A DNA stretch of 64,000 bases from Bacillus sp. JCM 19058 (GCA_001310555.1 BAXO01000011.1:17089-81088), one strand, 5' to 3'; shown: positions 19,747-31,417, counted from the stretch's first letter. Translations and numbers: made by a program. The notes: a model not told the origin generated them from the letters alone.

Positions 19747-21092
19747 TTAACGAGAGCCTTTTGCCTTCTCGACCTCGATTTCAGCTTCTTCACTTAAATT
19801 CCGTAAAATCGAATGAATGTCTTGTCCTGTGTCGACAGCATATGGCATGACCTGTTCTTCCCATACATTTTTTTTCAACGAAGCTATCCCAAACAGATGT
19901 ATTCGTTGGAATCGGTGAAATGGGCTGCTCCATAGAGCATCAAGGTTTTTGTCTTTCAATGCATCATATGCCTCATGCTCTTTTCCGTATCCTTCGTTCA
20001 ATTCTTTATTCGTTAAACTCGTTAACATCATTTCTTCTTCTACTTGTTTTCGTTGGAAGTCTTCAGATAGTAGGTATTGGACGACTTCAAATGCTTCTTC
20101 GGGATGATCTGTGACTGATGAGATCCCGAACCAATTGATATCAGATCCTGGCACCGCTTGCAAAAAGCCTTCATCGGCGACAGGGTAACTGACAATGTCC
20201 CAATCAAACCCAATCTCTTCATTCGTAGCAAGATTAGGAAGTAGATTATAAGTTGCCATCATGGCTGTAGTCCCTTCGAAAAAAAAGGACCAGCATTGTT
20301 CATCCAGTTCTCATCATCATTTGGCCAGTTTCCAGGAATAGTGGCCATACTTCGAATCGTTTCAAGCATATAGCGAAAAGCCGGATCCGATTCAAGTAAA
20401 GGTTCATCTGTTTCTGGGTCTAAAAACTTTAACCCTAGCTGACGTGGCATATAAGAATTAATATGACCCGCGGCGATTCCATGATATTCAACACCATCAA
20501 TTTCGCCCGTTACTTTCTGGGCAAGGTCAAGCACTTCACTCCATGTCATGTCGTCTTCCGGATAATCTTGTCCCATCAGATCAAAAATTTCTTTGTTATA
20601 ATGCAAAGCGACCGAAAGTGATGAAGCTGGGAATCCATAAATCCCGTCATCCCCCGCTCAGGAATAGCTCATTTAATGGAGGAGCATCTACGCTTGATAA
20701 ATCAAAATTTACTTCTTCTAGCATTTCTCTCATATCCATTAACACGTGATCCTTTACCATGTGAGGGATATCAAAATAGTGAAACGTAGTTACGATATCA
20801 GGCATTTGACCAGCAGCGATTACTTCTTCTAAATCGTAGCCGAGTGATTCGACCACTCGATTTCAATGTGGGGGAATTTTTCATAAAAGTCATCATCGAA
20901 CCACCAAGGATAAGTATCTGGCCAAGGGTTATTTACTTTCAATGTAACCGGTTCTCGCTCGGTTTCCCCCTCAACCGAAGAGCTCCCATCGTTATCCGTA
21001 TCCTCTGATGAAGGGTCAGGACTATTTCCTGAACAAGCACTAATCAGCAATACAATACTAATGAATGTAGAGAGTTTTAACCACTTCTTCAT
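19747..21092 (-). CDS. Sugar ABC transporter substrate-binding lipoprotein 2 (three frame breaks)
   Basis: A paralogue of the flanking binding proteins on the opposite strand. The signal peptide ends in the lipobox ISAC; the body has the diagnostic LHYNKEIFDLMGQDYPEDDM and MTWSEVLDLAQKV segments. Repaired length is about 448 residues. The frame shifts near 20855 (missing G), at the five-base G run 20651-20655 (one extra), and at the eight-base run 20279-20286, where either one base is missing or two are extra (joining GPFF to EGTTAMMATYN). ATG 21092 has GGTGGAG upstream. It is divergent from binding protein 3, sharing a promoter region with the AAGTATACTT operator. Confidence 0.85.
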
Positions 21093-21204
21093 GTTCAATT
21101 TGCTCCACCCCATTTTGTAAGTAATTATGACGAAAAATGGTTTCAATAAAAGATTGAATCATTTGTCATTGTCATGATATATTAAGAATACTAATGAACG
21201 ATAA

Positions 21205-21214
21205 AAGTATACTT
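21205..21214. promoter_or_regulatory. Palindromic operator AAGTATACTT (site 1)
   Basis: A perfect 10-base palindrome in the divergent promoter region of binding proteins 2 and 3. For the minus-strand gene it falls between a TTGACG -35 and a TATCGT-like -10. The same sequence recurs at the GntR-LacI gene's own promoter (9 of 10 bases) and at the GH106-like gene promoter, so it is the likely binding site of that regulator. Confidence 0.6.
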
Positions 21215-21255
21215 ATAAGACGTCAATTTGTCTACTTTTATTTTTTAGAGAGTAA

Positions 21256-21269
21256 TGAAAGCGCTTTAA
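21256..21269. promoter_or_regulatory. cre site (CcpA catabolite repression)
   Basis: TGAAAGCGCTTTAA matches the CcpA operator consensus TGWAARCGYTWWCA at 13 of 14 positions. It lies 32 bases upstream of the binding protein 3 start, consistent with repression when glucose is present. Confidence 0.7.
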
Positions 21270-21300
21270 ATAATCTCAATCATGTTAGGAGGAGAAAGAA

Positions 21301-22639
21301 ATGAGCAGACGTTTTTTTTTTAGTTATGTTTTGTTGTAGTTTTGTCATTCTTGTAGGGTGTTCTGAAAGTAACGTGCGAGAAGAAGGAGGGGTTGAAGCG
21401 AATCAAGAAGTGAATGAAGAAAAAACAGATGAGCCTGTGACGCTTACATTTATGACTGATTATCCGGAGGAACTCTTAAATGAGGAATGGATCGAACCAT
21501 GGGAGGAAAAGTTTCCTCATGTGTCGATTGAACAAGTGCAGGTCCAATCGGTAAACCGTGAGGGGGTAGAGGAAATGGTTGCCCAAGCCATTTTTCCGGA
21601 CATCGCTTTCTTTCACAATAGTACAGGAATTAAAATTTTCGAAGATCTTGAAATGACGTTTGACTTAAATGATTTAGTTGAAGAGACGGGCTTTGATTTG
21701 AGTGTCATTAATCAATCATTTCTTGATGTCATGCACGGCTATAACGATGGGAAATTACTTGCTTTGCCACTCACTGGAATGGGGTGGGTGACCTATTACA
21801 ATAAAAATATTTTTGATGAGTTTGGTGTTCCTTACCCTGAAGATCATATGACATGGTCTGAAATATTGGATCTGGGTCGTGAATTAACGCGGGAAAAAGA
21901 TGGGACATCATATCGTGGACTTGATATTGGTGGAGAAGGGTGGGCGACTAGACAATGGTCAGTAGCAATGACAGATCCTGAAACAGACGCCCCCTTATTT
22001 ACCACAGAAGAAGGTTATTTACAAACGTTTAATATGTTGGAAGAGCTCTTTTCAATCCCTGGAAATTACTCAGGAGATCCGGACCAATTAAATGGATTTT
22101 GGATCCCGTTTGTTGCTGATCAGAATATCGCAATGGTCGTTTCCAATGAAGATACGAAAGGGCTTCAACGAACAGAGGGGCTTGATAACGATTCATGGGA
22201 CATCGTGACATGGCCGCAATTCGATGATCGACCGGGTTACATTCCGATGGCGGATGGGAATTATATGGGAATAAGCAGGTTTACCGAGCACCAAGAGCTC
22301 ATCTTTGATATGATTACCTATTTAGTTAGTGAGGAGCATCAAAAGTTTTTGGCTGGAAAAGGATACGTCCCTGTTGTAGACAGTCCAAGTGTTATTGCTA
22401 ATTTCGGATCGGAACTCGGGCTTGAGGATAAAAACACGGATGCTATATTTTCACTTGAACACGCACCACCGCCACCACCACGACGGGAAAATGCTGAATT
22501 TGACTTGCCTAATCTTGATGAAATTGTTGGTAAAGGAATTGAACGTTTACTGCTTAGAGAAGGTGACGTCCAAACGATTCTCCGAGAAATGCAAGATGAA
22601 GCTGAAGGAGCAATTGCTGAAGCGAAGGGAGCGAATTAA
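21301..22639 (+). CDS. Sugar ABC transporter substrate-binding lipoprotein 3 (one frame break)
   Basis: Third paralogue of the locus, about 445 residues. ATG 21301 follows GGAGGAG and opens a signal peptide MSRRFFLVMFCCSFVILVGC with the cysteine as lipid site, but only if one T is removed from the ten-T run 21312-21321. The body contains WVTYYNKNIFDEFGVPYPED and HMTWSEILDLGRELT. A proline-histidine-rich HAPPPPPRR segment near the C-terminus is unusual. It has no adjacent permease; the transporter membrane subunits must be supplied elsewhere. Expected to be controlled by the upstream palindrome and cre site. Confidence 0.88.
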
Positions 22640-22670
22640 CCATTTAAAAATAGAATAAGCTGTCATTGTA

Positions 22671-22708
22671 GGTAGCAGAGTCTTTCATCGTTCTGCTATC
22701 TTTTTTTT
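22671..22708 (+). terminator. Terminator of binding protein 3
   Basis: GGTAGCAGA at 22671-22679 pairs with TCTGCTATC at 22692-22700 (one G:T) and is followed by eight T residues. Confidence 0.8.
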
Positions 22709-22732
22709 GTCAAATACGAAAAGTCCGCTCAT

Positions 22733-22762
22733 TTGCAAAAAGGATCCAGTAAACGTATACTT
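22733..22762 (+). promoter_or_regulatory. Promoter with overlapping operator for the GntR-LacI gene (site 2)
   Basis: TTGCAA at 22733-22738, a 17-base spacer and TATACT at 22756-22761. The -10 is embedded in ACGTATACTT (22753-22762), which matches the palindrome of site 1 at nine of ten bases. This suggests autorepression. Confidence 0.6.
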
Positions 22763-22783
22763 TTATCAAATGAGGTGGTTGTG

Positions 22784-23924
22784 ATGTCGAAAAAACCGAT
22801 GTATGAGCAAATAAAAGAGGAAGTAAAAAATAAAATTAAAAATGGTGAATTTCCAGCCGGAAAGCCATTACCGACTCAAATTGAGCTAGCTAACATGTTT
22901 GATACAAGTGAAATTACATCGAGGCGGGCACTTTCTGAATTGGTGAATGAAGGATTGATTTATCGGATTCGTGGAAAAGGAACGTTTGTCAAAGAGTCAT
23001 CGGAGAAAGTAGAAAATGTGGCGAGGACGACTACTTTAAAACGTATTTATTTTGTGTATCCTAACACGCCTATTGAGGAGTTCAATCATCCTTTTTTTGA
23101 TGAGTTATTGGGTGGGATTCATGAGCAATGTCAAAAGGGTGGTATTGAATTTTTGATTTGGAATTATGAGGAAAATGAAGAGATTCCTGAGGGAGAGGAG
23201 AATGGATTTATTATCCTCTCACAAGTACCTGGGAGAAATGGGATATTCTCGAATTCGCTTGAACGATGGAAACAAGAAGGCAAACGGATGATGACGGTTC
23301 ATTTTTATTATCCGCATTTACAAATTCCTTATCTGGTTGTTGATAATATGTCAGGAGGTTTTTTTGGCGACACAGCATTTGTTGTCACTCGGTCATGAAC
23401 GAATCGGGATTATTTTAACGGGAAAATCGCTACTCGATATTAATCAGGAATTTTCGTTGCGGTTGGAAGGGTATAAATCTGCACTTTCTCAGCATCAAGT
23501 GGCTTTTAATCCATCCTACGTCTATGTAGCGGATGGTGAAAAAGAGCGAGAAGATATGGGATACGACGGGATGAATCATTTTTTAAGTTTACCTGAACGA
23601 CCGACAGCTGTATTTGCGACGAGTGATTTTAAAGCGCTTGGTTGCTATCGGGCTTCGGGAAAAAGGGTTAACGGTTCCTAACGATATGAGTATCGTTGGT
23701 TATGATAATATGTCCTTTTCACAATACATTTCCCCACAGTTAACGACGGTTCATCAGCGTTCGAAAGAGTTAGGGGAACAAGCTGTTGAGCTGCTTGCTC
23801 ATAAGTGGAAGATAAGCGTACGAATGGCTTGTTAAAAGATGAAGTCATTCCTGACTTGATTGTTCGTAAAAGTACAGCAAGTCCTATACTAGCGAATCAG
23901 ATGAGCACAGTATCCCTTAAGTAA
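22784..23924 (+). CDS. GntR-LacI chimeric transcriptional regulator (three frame breaks)
   Basis: An N-terminal GntR winged helix (PMYEQIKEEVKNKIKNGEF, LPTQIELANMFDTSEITSRR, GLIYRIRGKGTFVKES) is fused to a LacI/periplasmic-binding-like effector domain (HLLSLGHERIGIILTG, PTAVFATSDFKALV, VPNDMSIVGYDNM, LTTVHQRSKELGEQAVELL). This is the AraR-like architecture, typical of sensors of arabinose or other plant sugars. Extra bases at the T run near 23358 and a G near 23641, and a missing A near 23806, break it. The last correction extends the protein to 23924 and adds the expected VIPDLIVRKST. ATG 22784 follows GAGGTGG. Probably controls the three AAGTATACTT-bearing promoters. Confidence 0.85.
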
Positions 23925-23939
23925 AGTGTGTGTGAAACG

Positions 23940-23966
23940 AGAGTCTATTTTAAGGCTCTTTTTTTA
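23940..23966 (+). terminator. Terminator after the GntR-LacI gene
   Basis: AGAGTC at 23940-23945 pairs with GGCTCT at 23954-23959 (one G:T), followed by seven T residues. Confidence 0.6.
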
Positions 23967-24008
23967 TTTACTCTTATATACGTATACATTATAATTAAAA
24001 GTATACTT
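23967..24008 (+). promoter_or_regulatory. Promoter and operator of the glycosidase operon (site 3)
   Basis: TTTACT at 23967-23972, a 17-base spacer and a perfect TATAAT at 23990-23995, followed at 23999-24008 by AAGTATACTT, identical to site 1. A second related sequence ACGTATACAT at 23980-23989 lies in the spacer. A repressor on these sites would block initiation of the whole glycosidase operon. Confidence 0.65.
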
Positions 24009-24028
24009 AGTAAGTGGGTGAGGATCTG

Positions 24029-27000
24029 ATGAGAGGATTATTACATGAGCAATTTTTACATCCGAGCAACATCTATCGTGGAAAGCCGTTTTGGTCATGG
24101 AATGGGGAATTAGAGCGTGATGAATTAATTCGTCAAATCCATGTGATGAAGGAGATGGGGTTTGGGGGCTTTTTTATGCATTCCCGTACCGGTCTTGAAA
24201 CAGAATATTTAGGCGAACAGTGGTTTGAACTGATTAATGCTTGTGCGGACGAAGCGGAACGGCTCGGCATGGAAGCTTGGTTATATGATGAGGATCGTTG
24301 GCCGAGTGGAACGGCTGGGGGATGGTAACGGAAAATTCTTCGTATCGGATGAAATTTATTCGTTACATGTTCTACCTCAAGACACTTTTGCTTGGAAGGA
24401 TAAATACATAGCCGCTTTCCACTGTCGATTAGAAGGGCATGCGTATTTTGACTGTGTCCGGATGGAGCATGGAGTGCTGAGCGAAGTGGGGCAGGAGCGA
24501 ACAATACTTGCTTTTTCAATTGAAGAAATGGGCTCGTCCAGTTTTTATAATGGGTATACGTATGTAGATACGATGAAGCGAGAAGCAACGAAACGTTTTC
24601 TTGAATTGACTCATGAAAAATATAAAAAAAATATTGCGGGGATCGATTAGGTACATCCATTAAAGGCATTTTCATAGATGAGCCACATCGAGGTCCGATT
24701 TTGGATGGCTTTTCTTTACCAAATGATGATGCTGAATGGTTGATTCCTTGGACAGACGAGTTGTTTGCCGAATTTGAAGCTGTGTTTGGGTATGATGTCG
24801 TCAGTCACTTGCCCGCTTTGTTTCTTCAACAGGAAGGGAAGCAGGTGTCTCAAGTGAAGTGGCATTATGTTGAAATGCTGCAGCAGTTATTTTTAGAAAA
24901 TTTTGCGAAGCCGGTTAATGAGTGGTGCCGTGAAAACAACTTAATATTAACCGGGCATATTTTACACGAGGATACGTTAACAACTCAAACCGCGATGTCT
25001 GGTTCGATGATGCGCTATTATCAAAACATGGATTATCCGGGAGTCGATGTGCTCACAGAAGGGAATAGCCAATATTGGATTGTGAAGCAGTTGGCCTCTG
25101 CCGCTCGTCAATTAGGGCAAAAATGGCTTTTGTCTGAGCTTTATGGGTGTACAGGGTGGCAAATGACTTTTGAAAATCATAAAGCAGTTGGAAATTGGCA
25201 GGCGCTATTTGGGATTAATTTACGTTGCCATCATTTGTCTTGGTACACGATGAAAGGGGAAGCGAAACGCGATTTTCCAGCGAGCATTTTGCATCAGTCA
25301 ACTTGGTGGCAAGAGTATGACTTCGTCGAGACGTATTTTTCCCGATTAGGTGTCATCATGTCGAATGGACAGCCGGTTTGTGATGTTCTTGTTATGAATC
25401 CAGTGGAAAGTGTTTGGTGCCAAGTATACCCGGGTTGGTCACGAACCCTTCAAACGCAATCGGAGGAAGTGAAGCAGCTTGAATCGAAATATGAACAACT
25501 CTTCCACTGGTTAGCTGGTGCTCAAATTGATTTTGACTATGGGGATGAAGGCATGATCCCGGAGATGTACTCAGTTGAGACGACAGCAGAGGAACCGATT
25601 TTGCACATAGGTAAAGCTTCATACAAAACCGTCATCGTAAATGGAATGACAACGATACGGTCGAGTACGGTAAACATTCTTAAGGAATTTATCGATGCCG
25701 GGGGACATGTGATTTTTGTTGGTGAGCCGCCCGCATATATGGACGCGCTTCCGACAAGTGAGGTGAAAAAACTGGCGCGACATGCAACTCAAGTTAAGGA
25801 TGAGCGGGAGTCAGTTATTGATGCTTGTTTTACTCGAAGCGAACAGCGTGCGGTAGTCGAGGAGGCAAACAATGGACGTTCGATTCATGATATTTTTTTG
25901 CCAAATACGAGAAGATGATGAGCGCACGTATTACTTATTTATGAATATGAATCGGGAGAAAACATACAAAAATGTACGCATTCAACTGAATCGAAGCGGT
26001 GTGATCGAAGAGTGGGACTGTCAAACTGGTGCTCAGTCCGTCATAGCACAAGCCGATATCATTACTTCATTTCCACCAGTGGGGGAACACCTTTATGTTG
26101 TGCAGAATGAGCCATCAAATGCGCCTATGCTCGAAGGATTTCACGAGCGGAAGGTTACTCAACTTCAGAATCGATTGGCCTATACCTTACAAGAACCCAA
26201 TGTGTGTGTGCTAGATTTTGCAGCGTTTCGGATTGATGATGGTGAATGGCAAAAGGAAATCGAAATTTTGAAGGTAGATCAAGCGGTCCGCGAGCATTTT
26301 GGTCTCCCGCATCGAGGAGGAGAGATGATTCAGCCGTGGTATGCGAAGAAAAAGCAAGTGCAGAGGGACGTTTTAGGGAATGTTGCATTGCGTTTCGAAT
26401 TTGAAATGAGTCAGCTCCCAAAAGGAGAAATCGAACTCGTTATCGAAGATCCACGATGGTTTCAAATAAGATGGAATGATACTCCTATTTCTGTAGATTC
26501 TGAACTTGATCGGTGGATCGATGTGAGTATGAAACGAGTGAAAGTGCCGAAAGGGTCATCCAAACAGGGAAAAATACAATCGAGTTACAAGTTGATTTTC
26601 ATGAGCTCATTGGTTTTGAAGCCATTTATTTGATTGGTGAGTTTGGGGTTTACTTACCGGAGGGGCGTCCTGTTATCGGTTCACTTCCTTCTCAATTAGA
26701 AATAGGGGATGTAACGACGCAAGGACTGCCATTTTACAGCGGGATTCTTTCATACGATGTACCGATCCATATCGAATCGAATGAAAATGACCGTCAGTTT
26801 TTACGGGCACCGTCCTTTGCTGCGGCTTGTTTGAAGGTGAAAACGAGTGAGAGTAGTTCGAGCATGATTGCTTGGGAGCCGTATGAGACAGAAATTACGC
26901 AGATGTTACAAGATACCAATTCGGTGCAAGTCGATGCAGTGTTCACGCGTCGAAATACGTTTGGTCCTTTGCATCTACAGCCGAAATATCAAGCGGCCTA

Positions 27001-27109
27001 TGGACCCGATCATTTTATTACGAGAGGCGAACATTTTACGAATGATTATCAATTCATTCCATCCGGGCTATTGGCACCTTTAGAGGTCGTCACTCGAGTT
27101 GAGGAATGA
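24029..27109 (+). CDS. GH106-like alpha-L-rhamnosidase (five frame breaks)
   Basis: A large glycoside hydrolase, about 1,026 residues, with no evident signal peptide and so probably cytoplasmic. The N-terminal block NIYRGKPFWSWNGELERDEL, IHVMKEMGFGGFFMHSRTG and AWLYDEDRWPSGTAGG, then KGIFIDEPHRG, is the pattern of GH106-type rhamnosidases. Breaks are missing G near 24320, missing T near 24369, missing G near 24640, an extra T near 25892 and a missing G near 26555. Each repair restores family-like sequence, such as TAGGMVTENSSYRMKFIR. ATG 24029 follows GTGAGG. It is the first gene of an operon that continues into the GH78-like gene 13 bases later. Confidence 0.8.
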
Positions 27110-27122
27110 GGAGGTTAATTCG

Positions 27123-28816
27123 ATGTTAGCGAACATTGAACGAGAGGAAGACCCTAGAAAACGAATGTATGTCACTCCGACTGCTATTACCTGGAAAACA
27201 GAAGGAGTTCACCATGAACATGTACTACTAGAGAAACGGAACGCTCAACCGACCTTGAAACCGAATGAACCATGTATTCTTAAAAATGATGGTTCAAAAC
27301 CTGGAATATTGCTCGATTTCGGAACAGAGTTGAACGGTGGTGTTCAAATCGTCGCATGGAATTGTGGGAACGATGGGAAGAAGGCAAGGTTGCGCGTTCG
27401 ATTTGGTGAATCTGCGATGGAAGCGATGAGTGAGTTAGGCGGAGAGCGTAATGCGACGAATGATCATGCGATCCGTGACCAAGAGGTTGAGGTGAGCTTT
27501 CTCGGGGTAACCGAAGTCGGCCATACGGGATTCCGGTTTGTTCGTATCGATCTACTTGATGAAGATAGTTTTATTGAATTGAAAACGGTACGCGCCATCT
27601 TTATTTATCGTGACCTAGAATACAAAGGGAGTTTTAAGAGTAGTGACCCACTTTTGAATCAAATTTGGCAAACAGGAGCATACACGGTTCATTTGAATAT
27701 GCAAGATTATGTATGGGATGGAATCAAACGGGACCGGCTCGTCTGGATTGGTGATATCCATCCAGAAGTCGCCACCATTCAAACTGTATTTGGCAATCAT
27801 GTTATTGTCTCAGCTAGCCTCGATTTAATTCGAGATGAAACTCCGTTACCGGAGTGGATGAATTTTTTTTCCGTCTTATTCGATGTGGTGGGTACTTACC
27901 CAGCATGATTGGTATCGACATTATGGCGATCTTGATTACTTAAATGAACAAAGAAGTTATTTAATCCGTTTACTTCAGCAGCTGGCTGAACATGTCGGGC
28001 CAGATGGAAAGCATTCAGCGCCTAATCCATTTCTCGATTGGCCGTCCTCAACGAATGAACAAGCGGTGCAAGCCGGAATTCACGCCTTATTTACATTAAC
28101 GATGGAAGCAGGAGCCAAGCTGTGCTCAGTGTTAGGTGAACAGGAAGCAGCGGAAATGTGTCAAATCGCAGAAAAAAAATTTACGAAACGATGTGCCTTC
28201 ACATAATGAAAATAAACAAGCGGCTGCATTGCTCGTATTAGCTGGATTGCTAGATCCGAAAGAGACAAATGAGCGGGTTCTGGCAGTTGATGGGGCTGAC
28301 CGAATCTCCACCTTTTTAGGCTATTACGTCTTGCGAGCTCGTGCTGAGGCAGGTGATATTCAAGGGAGTCTCGACTGCATTCGTGCGTATTGGGGAGGTA
28401 TGCTGTCATTAGGCGCTACAACGTTTTGGAAGATTTTGATATCCGTTGGCTTGAAAATGCTGCGAGAATTGATGAAATCACACCAGAAGGGAAAGTTGAT
28501 GTCCATGGGCAGTATGGTGAACACTGTTATAAGGGTTATCGTCATAGTCTGTGTCACGGCTGGGCTTCTGGACCAACCGCATGGTTAGCGGAGTATGTCC
28601 TTGGCATTCGTATTGTTGAATCAGGTTGTCGCACGATTCGAATTGATCCAGCTTGGGGACCTTGACTGGGCAGAGGGGACGTTCCCGACACCATTTGGGA
28701 ACCTATACGTCAAACATGAAAAGAACATGGATGGTACAGTTCGAAGTACGATTGATGCCCCGGAGGAAGTGAAGATCTTGCGTGGGAATAACGAAGAGAA
28801 TTGTACATTTCATTGA
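27123..28816 (+). CDS. GH78-like alpha-L-rhamnosidase (four frame breaks)
   Basis: A six-hairpin glycosidase of about 564 residues. GH78 features appear in order: the beta-domain VGHTGFRFVRIDLL, DPLLNQIWQTGAYTVHLNMQ, the acidic catalytic block WDGIKRDRLVWIGDIHPE, PEWMNFFPSYSMWWVL, GATTFWEDFDIRWLE, and a C-terminal LDWAEGTFPTPFGNL. It would release terminal L-rhamnose. Extra bases at the T run near 27865, the A run near 28172 and a G run near 28659, plus a missing G near 28430, break it. It is shorter than many GH78 enzymes, which carry extra N-terminal beta domains. GAGGAGG precedes ATG 27123, so it is translationally close to the GH106-like gene. Confidence 0.82.
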
Positions 28817-28830
28817 GGGAGGCATGCTTG

Positions 28831-30538
28831 ATGAATCAATCATTTCAAACACCGCCTGTTCGTCAGCCGAACTTTGGGTATTATAGAGCGACAGATGAGC
28901 TTGGGCGAAAATCGAAGTCTCACAAAGAAGTCTCGCCACCGAGAGACGATCGCTACGTCGGTATTTTTTACTTCCAGTGGTTGGGGCAGCACGGGACTGG
29001 TGTCCATACGATGTGACGAAAATCCTCAAAGAAAGTCCTGAAGCTGTTCATGATCCGAATCACTCACTATGGGGACCGGAAACTCACTATCATTTTTGGG
29101 GTGAACCGCTTTATGGTTACTATTTTTCAGAAGACGAATGGGTGCTACGAAAGCACGTACAGCTTTTGACCAATGCGGGGATTGATTTTCTAGTGTTTGA
29201 CACGACGATGCGGTTGTTTATAAGGAAGTGCACGATAAGTTACTGCCGATAATGGCAGACGTCCTTGCACAAGGGTGGAACGTCCCGAAAATTGTGTTTT
29301 ATACGAATACGGAGTCTGGGAAGACGATCGAAACGATTTATGGGGATCTCTATGAAGCTGGACGCTTCCCAGAATTATGGTTTTACTGGAAAGGAAAACC
29401 GCTCATTATCGGAGATCCTGAGAAATGCCGTGCTGACATTCAGCCATTTTTCACGTTTCGACTCAATCAATGGCCAAATGAAGAGCAGAAAACGAACGGC
29501 TTTCCATGGATTGAATTCCAACGACCACAGCGTGTATTTTTTTTAATGATGAAGGAGAGAAAGAAATCATCAATGTCGGAGTTGCACAGCACCCTAGTGT
29601 GGCAATGAGCGATACTCCCTTTTATCAATATGGTGAAAATTGGGGGAGAAGCTACCGAGGAGAGGGACACGATCCTTCTCCAGAAGGCCCATTTTGGGGG
29701 CATAACATTGCCGAACAATGGGAATTCGCATTAGAGGAGGATCCGAAAATTGTCTTTTTGACAGGATGGAATGAATGGATCGCCATGCGTCTCCCTGGTC
29801 CGGCGCCGGATCGCCCAATTTTGTTTGTTGATCAATGTACGCTCGATTTTAGCCGAGATATTGAACCGATGAAGGGCGGCTATAAGGATAACTATTATAT
29901 ACAAATGATTAACTACATCCGTACCTTCAAAGGGCTAGAGCCTCAGCCAACTCCGACTAAGAAGACGATCCATTTGCAAGGGGATTTTAGACAATGGCAC
30001 GACGTTGCGCCTGAATATAAGGATTTTACCGGGGATACCATGCCCCGAGATCACGAAGGTTATGGAGATGCTCGGTATACGAATGAGACAGGAAGGAATG
30101 ACTTTGCTACATTAAAAGTGGCTCGCGACCGTGAAATGGTTTATTTTTATGCCAAAACCGTTGACCCGATTACGTCATACCAAGATCGACATTGGATGAT
30201 GCTCTTTATCACAGTGAATGAGCAGTCGGAGCAGCATTGGAAAGGATATGAATACTTGATCAATCGAAAAGTGATTGATGAGTCTCAAACTACATTGGAA
30301 AAAAAGTCTAGGAGGGTGGCAATGGGAAACGGTTGCATATCCTTCCTATCGAGTCAAAGGAAATGAAATGCATCTAGCCATTCCGCTAAAAGATTTAGGA
30401 TTTGATCCCGATGCTGAAACGATCTCATTTCAGTTTAAATGGTCAGATCATATGCAAGAGGCCGGGGAACCAATGGATTTCTATGTAAATGGCGATACGG
30501 CACCAGATGGACGATTAAATTTTGAATACCGAGAGTAG
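28831..30538 (+). CDS. GH71/99-like glycoside hydrolase with C-terminal beta domain (four frame breaks)
   Basis: The N-terminal barrel has YVGIFYFQWLGQHGTG, PYDVTKILKESPEA, LLTNAGIDFLVFDTTNAV and FLTGWNEWIAMRLPG, the pattern of proteins labelled GH71/GH99-like, some of which act on mannose or related linkages. The last 170 residues (from about DFRQWHDVAPEYKDF) form a separate beta-rich, carbohydrate-binding-like domain. The substrate is unknown. Frame changes: missing C near 29009, missing A near 29210, an eight-T run near 29538 that needs one more or two fewer bases, and an extra A near 30305. Repaired length is about 568 residues. ATG 28831 is 15 bases after the GH78-like stop, so same operon. 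Confidence 0.72.
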
Positions 30539-30545
30539 TCGAGAG

Positions 30546-30583
30546 GGTCAATGGTTCATGTGATATGGACGATTGACCTTTTG
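30546..30583 (+). terminator. Terminator of the glycosidase operon
   Basis: GGTCAAT at 30546-30552 pairs with ATTGACC at 30572-30578, followed by TTTT. The following DUF1080 gene starts 120 bases later with its own ribosome site, so it may have a separate promoter. Confidence 0.5.
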
Positions 30584-30701
30584 GGTATTTCACAAAAGAC
30601 ATTTCAATCATGGAAAATTGAAATCAGATAATAATATAAGCAGGAAAATGATGGACAAAAGGTGAAGGTTATTTCGACGTTTAAATTAAGGAGGAATCGT
30701 T

Positions 30702-31316
30702 TTGAATATTTTAAATGAAGAAGAAAAAAAACAAGGATATAAATTGTTGTTTGACGGTCAAACATTAGATGGGTGGCAGGCAACGAGTCAACCGGAGAAT
30801 TGGGAAGTGGATAATGGACTACTCATTTGTAAGGGCGAAACGTCTGGGTATTTGCACACAACGGAGCAATTTGAAAATTTTATTTTGCGATTAGACTACC
30901 GGACTAAGCCAGGAGTGAATAGTGGTATTTTCTTTAGATGGACAGAGCTAGAGGACCCTGTGAATACAGGTCTTGAAATGCAAATTTTAGACACTTTCGA
31001 TCAGAAAGAAATGGGCAAGCATAGCTCAGGCGCTTTGTATGATCTGGTTGCACCATCTTCGAATGCGGTGCGGCAAGCTGGTGAATGGAATGAACTGGTG
31101 ATTACGTGTGATCGGAATCTCATCCAGCTTACTTTAAATGGCACGATGGTTGTTGAAGCCGATATTGACCAATGGTCAGTTGCTGGGAAAAATCCGGACG
31201 GAACAGACAATAAGTTTACTTATGCTTGGCGTGATCGTCCACGTCTCGGCCATATTGGACTACAAGACCATGGAGGTTATGTTGAATTCAAAAATATTAA
31301 AATTTCTACCATCTAA
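30702..31316 (+). CDS. DUF1080 protein, 3-keto-glycoside hydrolase-like
   Basis: An intact 204-residue concanavalin-like beta sandwich of the DUF1080 family (PF06439). The signature opens with YKLLFDGQTLDGWQA, followed by LRLDYRTKPGVNSGIFFRW, GLEMQILDTF and a terminal RLGHIGLQDHGGYVEFKNIKI. Members of this family hydrolyse 3-keto-glycosides, the second step of an oxidoreductive route to cleave glycosidic bonds. No signal peptide is seen, so a cytoplasmic role is likely, whereas many homologues in Bacteroidetes are exported. TTG 30702 follows AGGAGGAAT. The Gfo/Idh/MocA oxidoreductase and TIM-barrel protein downstream are the usual partners. Confidence 0.85.
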   Translation: MNILNEEEKKQGYKLLFDGQTLDGWQATSQPENWEVDNGLLICKGETSGYLHTTEQFENFILRLDYRTKPGVNSGIFFRWTELEDPVNTGLEMQILDTFDQKEMGKHSSGALYDLVAPSSNAVRQAGEWNELVITCDRNLIQLTLNGTMVVEADIDQWSVAGKNPDGTDNKFTYAWRDRPRLGHIGLQDHGGYVEFKNIKISTI

Positions 31317-31417
31317 AAATGTACAATGGGAGTAAGTAGAGAAGATCCTTATTTTTTTCAAACAAAAAAGGTCAATTCAGATTCAAATGATTATAGGGTT
31401 AGAGGAGATGCTCACCA

